A program made the translations under genes and the position numbers. The notes under the pieces are model-generated. The model was given only the letters and a program-made list of their open reading frames with translations, was not told the DNA's origin and ran no database searches. Of a DNA stretch of 64,000 nt, positions 22,287 to 36,825 are shown in pieces; position 1 is the stretch's first letter; each line of letters starts with the position of its first letter. Source of the DNA: Spodoptera frugiperda (Eukaryota > Arthropoda > Insecta > Lepidoptera > Noctuidae); assembly GCF_023101765.2 (NCBI RefSeq), contig NC_064212.1, forward strand, positions 4,650,001-4,714,000, given 5' to 3'.

Positions 22287-24325
22287 CATTCTTAATCTAG
22301 GGAAGTGCGCAAACCATTGCGCTAATGAGAGCTACCGTTATTTGATCACTAGATGGCGCTTATCTCAAAAGTTTGTTTAACCAATCATTGTAGCTGTCAA
22401 AAATTAAATGTCCAATGGTGTGACACTAGCTAATTCTCTATTGGATGAAAAAACGTAAGGTTTACACTAGCGTCATCTGGTGAACATAAAAATGGTTGTT
22501 CCCGTTGCGCATCCCTTGCGCTTAATGCGCAACTTGCGCTACTTCTCATATTACAGACAACAGGAATCAGACTATAATACTGTTATAAAAGATATTAATG
22601 AATGTTAGGTTATCTTTATGACAAAGGATGGTCTGTTACCATCGTTTCTACGTCTTCCCGCACTGATTTAGTATTTTTAACATATCTCAGCTTTCAGCTA
22701 TTTGGGCTAAATTTTAAACACGTTGAGACGCCTAAAATAAATTGTTCTACCATAAAATACAATTAAGAATATTGCCGTAGTTAAGTGCAGTCATCATGCA
22801 AAGTTTAGTTAAAGCAATCTTCAAATCACAATTATCATCACTCAAAACAATTTTGCATGCATAAAAAAATGCCTAACTGCCGTACTACAGCCTACGGCAA
22901 TTGTTTTCGGAACAAAATCGTTACTAAGGAATAGTTTAAGTAACCATTAAATGTCTCTGAGTACGGCAGTAAAATTGCAATTTTCGAATAAAACTTTAAT
23001 CTATTTAATGTTGTAAGCAAACGAACATCACATGGTTGTATTAAAAAAAGCTTATATTAATAATTTAAATTAACTAATTGATCTTAAAATGAATTTAGTA
23101 TAAATATAAGTGCGGGTGTATTTAAAAACGAATATGTTGAAACAATGTGCCACATTTGTCCCTATTTATTTAAACAAGGCATTCCAGTTATTATAAATAT
23201 GTCAGTTTGTTACCACAGCAAAGAATTGTACAATTTAATAGTCAAAAACACATTTAAAACGATGCGCAACACAGTCCGACAAGAAACAACGCTTTATGAT
23301 TGGTCACTTTTTACGAAGACGTGTTGTGATTGGCTGAACCTTAACACATGTCATAGATCAACCAATCAAGTTTGTGATGGGTTGCGCAACGTTATGAGAA
23401 ACTTAATCCGTATTGTGTATACAAAAATCGGTTTTATTTCTTCAAAACTAGAGTAACTTTTCTAATGAAAAAAAAATCCTGCTCATCAATGAATGACGAA
23501 TTAAAAGTATCGTACATTTTTATATAATAAATAAATAAATGGTTCAATTATATTCCCACCTCAGATATTGAGCATTGTTCTAAGGTATTAGTATAAGTAT
23601 TATAGTTTAGCGCAGTTCTGTGGCCTAAATTAATAAGTATTGAGTATATTTTGTACGAATTGATGGACGTATGTAGTAGACACTTATTGCTTATAGGTAA
23701 TGTAAGGTAAACTGCATTTTCTTAGCACACTGCCCGCAAAGAGCGCGTTATAAAACATTATTTTAGTACATCACACGAAAATCAAATGCATCACGCAAAT
23801 GTATTATTTTTATTTTTTATTTTTACAATATTCTGCTATATTTTACAGGCAGTATTTAATTATTTGAAAGCAATTTATGTCTTGTAGCTTATTCTATTGT
23901 TAAGAAAACAAGTAAATAAATCGACATTATGTAATAACTGATATTGTATTAGTTTTAAGTCAATATTTTCATTACGTTTTTAGTTTGTATGTATATTTTT
24001 GTGAATGAAGACAGCTAGTTGAAAATACGCCAGATATTTGAACGAACTTTTATTGCAAATGTTCACATACTTAGCACCAAATTACGCCTAAAACTATGGT
24101 GCGGCAATATGGCAGCTTCAATAATATTCGCTTACATTATTGTATTACTTATTTAAGCTACATCTTTATTATGAATAGCTTGTATTTCATTAAGAATCTC
24201 ACATTCCGTCCATTTTGTTTTGTTGTTTAGCTGTAAATTTTATTGTGTCAAGAATTATTCAATATACATTATGTAACAATATGCTTTATTTTATTTCAAC
24301 GCTTTGCATTTACTTTGAATAAAAC
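22287..24325 (+). other. Probable varicose 3' UTR and downstream AT-rich region
   Basis: No further exon is seen after the stop at 22286. The sequence is AT-rich and contains a MITE (22874-22970). The plausible polyadenylation signal I favour is AATAAA at 24318-24323, just before the convergent TPGS2 gene. Earlier signals cannot be excluded, so the 3' UTR length is open. Confidence 0.4.
22874..22970. mobile_element. Palindromic MITE (GTACTC family), best-preserved copy
   Basis: The ends AACTGCCGTACT and GAGTACGGCAGT are inverse. Internally it has GGCAATTGTTTTCGGAACAA, AATCGTTACTAAGGAATAG and AACCATTAAATGTCTCTGA. It is about 97 bp. Confidence 0.65.
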
Positions 24326-24388
24326 TCTGTGCATGGATATTGGAATTATTTTATTAGTCGATTAATTTAGTATTCTGAACCATTAGTA

Positions 24389-26453
24389 TCACTGGTTAGT
24401 CGGTCGTGTGGTGTTCTTGTGGTGACGGACAGATGTCTTAAAAATATTAGGGTCGATGTGATTTAATCCTGTTTCACTTGTAGCCGTTATAAGGTTGGGC
24501 TCTATATCCGATTTATCCAATAAATGCGGCGCTAACAGTAAGAACAGTTGCTGTAACAATAAAAATAAAATACGATTTTTGTTTCGCCACACTATTTTTC
24601 TTAAGTGTTGTGGATGACCCAAAACAATTTGTGGATCATACCAAGACTAGTTAGCTCCGTGCAAGAGTCGAACCTTGGTTTTTGCGCAGTACGCCAGGTC
24701 ACCCAGCCACCACACCAATAGCACAGTCAATTCAATTCACAAATAAAAATTGTAATGTTCTCACCTCTGCCCAAGGAATCAATGGCATATTTGCAAAGGC
24801 GGCTTGCCAACCAGGTAGACCCAAATGTACTAATGCCATTCTAAAGTAATGTGTGAATGAGTCTGCCAGCCAACCCCAAGCACCTTCTCGCGTCGCCAGC
24901 CACACTGACCACAGCCCGCCTGTGTACACTAGGCATATCTGTAATAATATTTATATTAGAAAAGATTCGTAATAAGTAAGCAGCCGAAAGGACATCGGGC
25001 GTTTTTTACCCGATTTTTTTAAAAGTCGCGATCATAAACCAAAATATTTTTAAATGATAGTGTTTGCAATCATATTTAATATTGTGTAGTTATTTTGATT
25101 CACAATAATGGGAAAATGGAAATAATTAGTAAAATGAAAATGATATTTTAAGTTGACTATTTTTCCTAATTACTAAACGACCGCTCAGTAAGTTAAAATA
25201 TCACTCCGTGGTATTTTTATAAACCCAATCAGACTAAATCCGTCAAGTTGATGTGCATATTTCGTTCTCACTCTCGCCCATAGTCTTAAAACTGGCATTA
25301 TGTTGCGCTCGCGCAGGTAGCTAGCTTATCTTACTACATCGCAGTCCTTCGTCATCATCATCGCAGTCCTCCGCCAAAAGTTAAGAGAAAAATATGTTGT
25401 TTTAATTATTTTTGATTCCCTTTTTCCTCTTCAATTATTGCCCAAAAACATTTATAAATATTTTTTAAATGTCCAATTTCTCCTTATTGCCACGACCCAC
25501 AGATATGGGAACTATACCATTGTGAACTAGATTTAATTGCCTATCCACCGTACCTAATTTTATTTTTGTTCGCCGTAGGTAAGTGTCCCATACAAAAATG
25601 CCCGATGTTCTTTCTGATAGACTGCGATATGCAACCCGCTTGCCAGGCGTGGAGGCCTAGTCCAGCAGTGACAAAGCTATAATAGTGCTGAGAATCGTTG
25701 ATCAAAAACATAGGTACTATATGTGACTCTGGACAAAACCTATTGCAATCACGCCGACAACCAAAATAAGTAGTGAGAGTTATCACTACTCATTAACTTC
25801 TTGTATATGAGACACAGTACTTTGTGTCTCGCGTAGATCTGCGTTACGGCATACCACGGGTTAAATTACCTTTCCAATAGTCCTGCATGAATCCAACTCG
25901 AATACTTTGCTCTTAGTGTTTAGCACAGGTCGAGGCCCAGTGTGCTGTCTCGTCATGGAGAAGTCTAACAAATCCTTCAGGGCCGGCGAAAGGCATAACT
26001 CATTCAATGAATTCACTCGAATCGAACCTACTGGTAGTATTTCATCAGCTGAAAAGAAGAAAAATAATGTACCATAAAAAATCTAATGTCGAAAAACATC
26101 TTTCTATACGACCTCTTATTTCATTCTACACATTAAATATCAGACATGAGTTAAATTAGTTACTCAATAGTACTTAATTAAGACTGATGTTTTAAAAGCA
26201 ACAGACCTGAATATTTATAATTCCAAGTTAATTGGAACCCATCACTGGATGCATAGAAATTTCGTAGATCCTCAGGAAGTATGGCGGAATGTCTCTGTTC
26301 CCATGTCGACAAGGCTACGCGATCACAGGGCGATCTACGTTCCACGCTAACATTACATATCCTAGGATCAGATTCTGCAATGTAAGTAACAGTAAGTATA
26401 ATAATAGTTATTGAGGAATAGGAGAGCAGATAGGATCTTGGCCTAAAATACAT
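24389..26453 (-). CDS. Tpgs2: Tubulin polyglutamylase complex subunit 2-like protein
   Basis: Exons on the minus strand: up to 26207 (acceptor at 26374, or read through from an ATG at 26453), 26048-25870, 24938-24765, 24550-24389. All junctions are GT-AG and in phase. The family match rests on STWEQRHSAILPEDLRNFYA, SSDGFQLTWN, LPVGSIRVNSL, FELDSC and HYFRMALVHLGLPGWQAAF, which parallel TPGS2 (Smi1/Knr4-like fold). TPGS2 is a non-catalytic subunit of the TTLL1 polyglutamylase complex, which adds glutamate chains to tubulin in cilia and neurons. If the ATG at 26453 is used the protein is 253 aa. However, TTACTTACATTGCAG just before 26374 looks like a true acceptor, so a separate first exon that I could not identify is likely. 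The stop codon is at 24389-24391. The gene is head to head with DUS3. Confidence 0.82.
24600..24735 (-). mobile_element. tRNA-derived SINE fragment, copy 3
   Basis: AACAATTTGTGGATCATACC, AGCTCCGTGCAAGAGTCGAA and CACCCAGCCACCACACCAAT match the family in inverse orientation. It sits between the last two TPGS2 exons (24551-24764). Confidence 0.6.
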
Positions 26454-26830
26454 TCAATTAGAAAGATAAGTTGGTTATCTTATAATATTCGTCAAAATAT
26501 TATAGATTTTGACTGGTTTTATCCTAGATCGATTGAAAATCTTGCAATATTTCAAAATTTGTACCGGTGGTACTTTCTTGTAATATTTTTTAATGTCCAA
26601 TAATCCTAGGTTTCAATACTGGCTTCTACAAAAAGTATTGACAGCTGTCAGTTTATTTGACATAGTTGATAATCTCCTATCAGTGACAATGACAGTAATC
26701 ACTTCCGTCAGTGCCGTGCGTCAAGTCTCGTGTGGTAAAAAATAACCTATTAGATTTGATAATAAAGAATATATGGAACAGTTTAATTGAAATAAAAAAA
26801 TATAAAGAAGGATAACTGACTAGTATAACA
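26454..26830. promoter_or_regulatory. Divergent promoter region between TPGS2 and DUS3
   Basis: The two coding regions are transcribed apart, with only about 380-460 bp between them depending on the TPGS2 start. This is short enough for a shared bidirectional promoter. The region is AT-rich with a small mixed-composition patch near 26700-26735. No TATA box or named factor site is convincing. It may also contain the missing TPGS2 first exon. Confidence 0.5.
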
Positions 26831-28690
26831 ATGACTAAACCAACGGATGGTGTTTGTGCTATAAAAGAAGAATTTATTATTCAAAGACCGGTGAAAAATA
26901 CCACTGCTGAAGACAACACCAATAATAAACGTAAGTGTACTGATGATAACGATGAAGATAATGATTTAGACAATAAGAAAGTTAAAACTAACGAAGGACA
27001 AGAACAGAATGCAAGCAAGAACAAGAAAAGAGGTCAAAATAAAGCGAGACCGAAAACTTACAAAGATAACAAGGAAAATAAGCCATGCCCTTCTATTGTG
27101 TGCGTCGAAGCAGCTGAAAATTCAAACCCATGCCAGTACAATAATTGTAAATACATTCACAATGCACTCGACTATATAAAATCAAAACCCAAGGACTTGG
27201 GGGAAACATGTTATTTATATGAAACAAGAGGAAAATGCCCCAGAGGCATTGCTTGTCGCTTCGGGTCTAGTCATATCACACCAGACGGGTACAATATGGT
27301 TAATTTAGAAAAATGGAAGCAATGGAAAGATGATACTAAAAATACCATTCAACCTGCACTTCAAACAGCTCTACAGAAAAGAAAATATGATTTTAGTTTA
27401 TCTGAGAGATTGATAAAACATTTAGACAGAAAGAAGAGACCAAATGAAAATAATAAGGAGACACAAGAAAGTAATGAAGAGTCTAAGGAAGCACCAACAG
27501 AAAACAATGACACAAAAGAAAATAGTGAGGAATCTAAAGATGCACCAGTAGACAAAACTGAGGAAAAGGTACACCAAAGTGGTGTTGTCACTGATGAAGA
27601 CTTGATCAAATTGTTACCAAGAGAAAAGAAAACCATAGACTGGAAGGACAAGTTATACCTAAGCCCATTGACTACAGTTGGAAACTTACCCTTCCGGAGA
27701 ATCTGCAAGGAGTATGGAGTAGATATAACTTGCGGAGAAATGGCTTTGTGTGAATCTTTACTCAAAGGAATGAAACAAGAATGGGCTTTAGTCAAAAGGC
27801 ATGAAACAGAAGACTTATTCGGGGCACAAATATGTGGCACTAATGTGTACACTATTACAAAAGTAGCACAAATGTTACAAGAGAATACTGAACTAGATTT
27901 CATAGATTTAAATCTAGGATGTCCTATTGATTTGATATACAAAAAAGGAGGAGGCAGCGGTATGATGCACAGACTAAATGCATTAGAAGCATCAGTAAGA
28001 TGCGCTTCAAAAGTATTAAGTATACCATTCACAGTCAAAATGAGAACTGGTGTTTATGAAGGGAAAAAGATAACACATACAATAGTACCTAAAATGGCTG
28101 AATGGGGTGCATCACTTGTTACAGTACATGGCAGGTCCAGAGAAGCTAGATATATTAAGTCCTCTGATTGGGAATACATAGAAACTTGTGCACAAGCAGC
28201 TGCACCTTGTCCTGTGTATGGCAATGGTGATATATTAAGTTACCAAGATTATGTTGATAGAAGAACTATTGCTCCCACTGTACAAGGGGTGATGATTGGA
28301 AGAGGAGCACTTATCAAGCCTTGGATATTTACTGAGATTAAGGAACAGAGAATTTGGGATATAAGCAGCAAGGAAAGGTTTGAAATATTAAAGAAATATA
28401 CTAACTATGGCTTGGAGCACTGGGGCTCTGATATGCAAGGCGTTGAGAATACCCGCAGGTTTTTACTTGAGTGGTTATCATTCTTATACAGATATGTACC
28501 TGTGGGTTTACTAGAAAGGCCTCCACAAAAAATTAATGAAAGACCACCATTGTATTTTGGTAGAGATGACTTAGAAACGCTTATGGCATCAGGAAACTGT
28601 TCTGACTGGGTAAAAATAAGTGAAATGCTATTAGGTCCTGTACCTGACGGATTCAACTTTTTACCAAAACATAAAGCAAACTCATATTGA
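26831..28690 (+). CDS. Dus3: tRNA-dihydrouridine(47) synthase, DUS3/DUS3L type
   Basis: One uninterrupted frame of 619 aa. The acidic and lysine-rich N-terminus is followed by two CCCH-type zinc-finger segments: about 86-110 (C101, C106, H110) and 127-148 (C127, C136, C142, H148). A low-complexity Glu/Asn/Lys linker covers about 200-255. The FMN-binding TIM barrel starts near LYLSPLTTVGNLPFRRI (275-291), and the catalytic cysteine sits in LNLGCP (Cys364). KMRTGVYEGKK, TVHGRSREARY and GVMIGRGALIKPWIF complete the flavin and tRNA-binding signature. The enzyme reduces U47 in the variable loop of tRNAs using NADPH and FMN. The match to DUS3L is through the combination of the zinc fingers and the barrel. 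The start ATG follows an A-rich leader (ATAACAATGA). The absence of introns contrasts with all neighbours. Confidence 0.95.
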   Translation: MTKPTDGVCAIKEEFIIQRPVKNTTAEDNTNNKRKCTDDNDEDNDLDNKKVKTNEGQEQNASKNKKRGQNKARPKTYKDNKENKPCPSIVCVEAAENSNPCQYNNCKYIHNALDYIKSKPKDLGETCYLYETRGKCPRGIACRFGSSHITPDGYNMVNLEKWKQWKDDTKNTIQPALQTALQKRKYDFSLSERLIKHLDRKKRPNENNKETQESNEESKEAPTENNDTKENSEESKDAPVDKTEEKVHQSGVVTDEDLIKLLPREKKTIDWKDKLYLSPLTTVGNLPFRRICKEYGVDITCGEMALCESLLKGMKQEWALVKRHETEDLFGAQICGTNVYTITKVAQMLQENTELDFIDLNLGCPIDLIYKKGGGSGMMHRLNALEASVRCASKVLSIPFTVKMRTGVYEGKKITHTIVPKMAEWGASLVTVHGRSREARYIKSSDWEYIETCAQAAAPCPVYGNGDILSYQDYVDRRTIAPTVQGVMIGRGALIKPWIFTEIKEQRIWDISSKERFEILKKYTNYGLEHWGSDMQGVENTRRFLLEWLSFLYRYVPVGLLERPPQKINERPPLYFGRDDLETLMASGNCSDWVKISEMLLGPVPDGFNFLPKHKANSY

Positions 28691-30608
28691 TGAGAATTAT
28701 TATATTTTTATTGTAATTTCGATACAGTATGTATTTAGGTAATTAAGTACCTGTTGTTTTTATTGTAAATTAAAAATCTAAGAGAAATACTTTCTACTTC
28801 TTTTATTTATTTAGCAAATTACTTTCCAATACATTGGTATCCTGTTGTGTAGGTGTACCTGAACAAACACCTACCTATTTTACTATTTGTACCTAAAGGC
28901 TGCTATAGGGAGCACAGAATAAGAAATATAACAGCCCAACTTACCTAACAGTTTTGTCACTCCCAAAGTGATATTTTCATAAAAAGAGTCCTCAGATACA
29001 AGGTCCACACAGAAACTCATAATTCACCAAATAATTTTCCAAACTTGTTATAAAACTGCAACTAATATTAATTTTTACTTATACAAAACAAAAATAATTC
29101 TTATTATTGATATAATTCAGAAAATTAGGATGACATTTTCAAAACCTTACATTTGAGACATTTCCCTGTTTACTAAGTAACCATAACAACACTAACGTAA
29201 AGAAAATAGGTGCTGCTCTGAAGTAACAATGATATTCCTAGGATTTGATGAGTGGAATCCAACCAAAATTTAGATTCACAGCTATTATATAAATGTCAGT
29301 AACCGATACTTGATTATATTGATGAGTTGTGTTACATCCATGAAATTAATACTCAACCCATTGAAGTAGATCAATACCCAACAGCCTCGACAACCTCCTT
29401 AGGAGGATGGCGTTGGGCGGAAGGATCAAGCCCGATGCAGAAGGCAGAGCTCGAAACGGCATGTATCGTGATGAGGTTTCTGTCTCTGGAGCCCTAACCA
29501 CCGGTAGCTTGGACCATGCTCCCGCTCCCGGTCGGCTAATATTTTTATATTTTAAGGATTTTTATTATTTTACAAGTCATATAAAAATATTTTAGAGAAT
29601 TTTTAATACATAAATATATGTCAATATTGGTGTAAATTAAACCCCATTCCTACTCCTAACACCTTACTGCTAATTTTCCAAATAAAAAAACCCTTTTTGC
29701 CAGGAATGTAGGTCGAACTTGATCAACTAGCAATGAGTTTTAATTCCAACATAATTATGTATTTGTTGGCTGCTTCTTCTACTTCAAAACTTAGGATATG
29801 AGACCTCATAGATGGTAGGTAATAGAAACACATTATTATTAGTGTAAAACTTTAATTTCGTTTACATTTATTGTATTACAAGATACACTTCACTAGTCAA
29901 AAAGATTCATGAAAATACCTATGAATAGTAGGTGTTATTATTATAAGACGGTACATACTTAAAGTAATCTAATATCCTGCTACAATTAAATGATACTTAA
30001 ATCACAATTGCACTTAAAACACAATACAAACAAAATTCCAAGATTCACAAAGTAATGCAATGCAATACTCAAATAAAACTGTCTACTGACAACACAGGAC
30101 ATTTGATTCAATTTATCAACACTGGTTTATAACTAACTGTCTCATCATCAGTAGAAAGTCCTTACCAGAAACTCTTTTTTGGTAGTTTTAGCAAAAATAA
30201 TTCAACATTTGATGCTTTTTGTAGTGACCTAATATCACTTATTTATGTACATTATTTTACGTGACCATGTTAATTATTAGTTTAAGTATACATAATAAAT
30301 TGAAAAATATATCGCGAATATTATACTGGCACTTTTTATGAAACTATGTATCAAATGAGATAATAATAATTATTTTATTTAATAGTAAATCTAAAACATT
30401 AATGTAATTAATGTTTATATACAATGCATTATGTGTGTACTAGTTGAAAATTGGGGAAATACTTAAACACATGTGTAGCACTGCACTAATGGTCACACAT
30501 TAAATAAATACAACATGGAATGGAAATAAAAATAGTCTGTGTCAAATCTTATGTAACTAAACTATGTTCCTTACTCCATACGATCGATCGTTCACATTTC
30601 ACTGATGT
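28691..30608. other. Intergenic region / 3' ends of DUS3 and the helicase gene
   Basis: DUS3 (plus) and the helicase (minus) converge here. No exon is recognised. A moderately GC-rich retroelement-like patch lies at 29335-29545. The remainder is AT-rich and probably holds the 3' UTRs of both genes. Confidence 0.5.
29335..29545 (+). repeat. Probable retroelement 3' fragment
   Basis: CCCAACAGCCTCGACAACCT, CAGAAGGCAGAGCTCGAAAC, GCATGTATCGTGATGAGGTT and CTTGGACCATGCTCCCGCTC form a GC-rich island in AT-rich DNA. I recall similar text as a dispersed moth repeat. No second copy is present here, so the identification is weak. Confidence 0.35.
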
Positions 30609-30652
30609 TTAACGTCGCCTGCGTCGACGAGAGTCCCCATTATATCCATTTT
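30609..30652 (-). CDS. Candidate alternative terminal exon of the DEAD-box helicase
   Basis: On the minus strand an acceptor (TTTTTTTACAG) precedes a 44-bp open stretch. It reads ..NGYNGDSRRRRRR and stops at TAA (30609-30611). The main terminal exon ends in the very similar GYNNDRQRNRRR. Entry needs a donor that leaves one base of a codon; AACG|GTGCGC near the end of the long exon would fit. Splicing is inferred, not shown. Confidence 0.45.
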
Positions 30653-30899
30653 CTGTAAAAAAAGATACCTATTGTTAAAACATGTTTCAACAACATTTTT
30701 TTCTGACAAGTTTATAGAGCACAGAGTATAACAATATTACAATAATTATGCAGGTGTTTATCTTACAGACCATCACTGTAAATAAAAGTCTGACTGACAA
30801 TACACCAAGACAACTTATATCGTGTAATGTAGTGGAGTAATGGAGTTGTTAAAATAGGTGAGTTGGCATTGGTTTGAATATAACAAACCTCAGTCGCAA

Positions 30900-35714
<4,815 letters not shown>

Positions 35715-36825
35715 AATTACTGCGACAATCAATAAATAACGTTTGAAATCCTGACTATTTGTTCAGTCCTTTATCTAGATAACAATTCACTCACAATAAC
35801 TGAATACACAACAATCACTACAATTTTTACACAGAGGACGTACTACACCAGTATACCGTTCGATGTGAATGAATCAAAATGGCGTCCAGCAAGCTGGTAG
35901 GTAATGATTTTACCGGAAGTCGACCATAGAACAGTGTTGCTTTACCACAAATAATGATGGAAACATTTTTTTGTAACAGGTAACACATAATCTATCTAAT
36001 TTTTCTTTGTTTTAGTTTTAAGTTATAGTAAGTTGTACTTATTTATTTAACTCATGCTATAATTGTAAAAGTAGTAGATAACATAAATAATAATTCATAA
36101 ATGAGTCATACTTTGTTTGCACTACACTAGAGTATTTAGTAGAGTTTAGAGTAGCTAGATAGGAGCTGCTGAGCTTCTGTCCATTTTTCTTAACGGCTTT
36201 TTTTAGCGTGTAAAAAAATATTCTTGAGTATATAGTTTTACAAAGACTAAATAATAATAAAAATTATGACTTATAAATAAATGTTATATAATAAAATCTT
36301 AAAAGAAAATAGGAGAATAAATAAAAAGTAACTTAAAGCGTCGAAGAAATAATTGTCCTCTTCGGAGTCGTTGACTATTTGACATATTTTATCTTATTAA
36401 AATTTTATTTCCATGCTATGTGTATCAAATAATACTGGTATTTTTAAATAATAACAATCGTATTATATTATTATTTCGAGTGTTATTTTATTAGTTCACA
36501 GTTCACCATCCATAGAATTTTAGTATAATCAGAATTTATTTAATCTGTGCCAGGAATCCATTTTCTGCGTTGTTGTGACATTTTGCGTTTTGCTCTTCAA
36601 CTAAAATAATTGAGTAAAAAAAGAGTTGTATTGTATGAATATTGTCATGTTAACGAACATTGCACTGTTAATTAAGTGATGATATTTATTTTGCACCATT
36701 AGCATTGGAATAAAGACAATTTTGCATCGTGAAGAAAGACACGATGGGTTGAAATAGTGATCGCTATCGGCAACAGTTTACTATTCCCATTTCATAATTC
36801 ATTATTTACACACGCCATAACAACA
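35715..36825. promoter_or_regulatory. Divergent promoter region between the helicase gene and Asx
   Basis: About 1.1 kb separates the two divergent start codons. Near the helicase end there is an ETS-type site, ACCGGAAGT (35912-35920), next to GAATCAAAATGGCGTCCAGC; sites of this kind are common in promoters of widely expressed genes. The Asx side (36540-36760) is AT-rich with no clear TATA box. Both 5' UTRs must fall in this interval. Confidence 0.5.

Noticed and set aside
27361..28038. 225-codon open frame antisense to DUS3
   Set aside because: It lies wholly within the DUS3 coding exon on the other strand, is Ser/Phe/Leu-rich and matches no family.
36757..36825. GTG-initiated N-terminal extension of Asx
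   Set aside because: Non-ATG start in a eukaryotic gene; the ATG at 36826 has a good context and the preceding residues match nothing.
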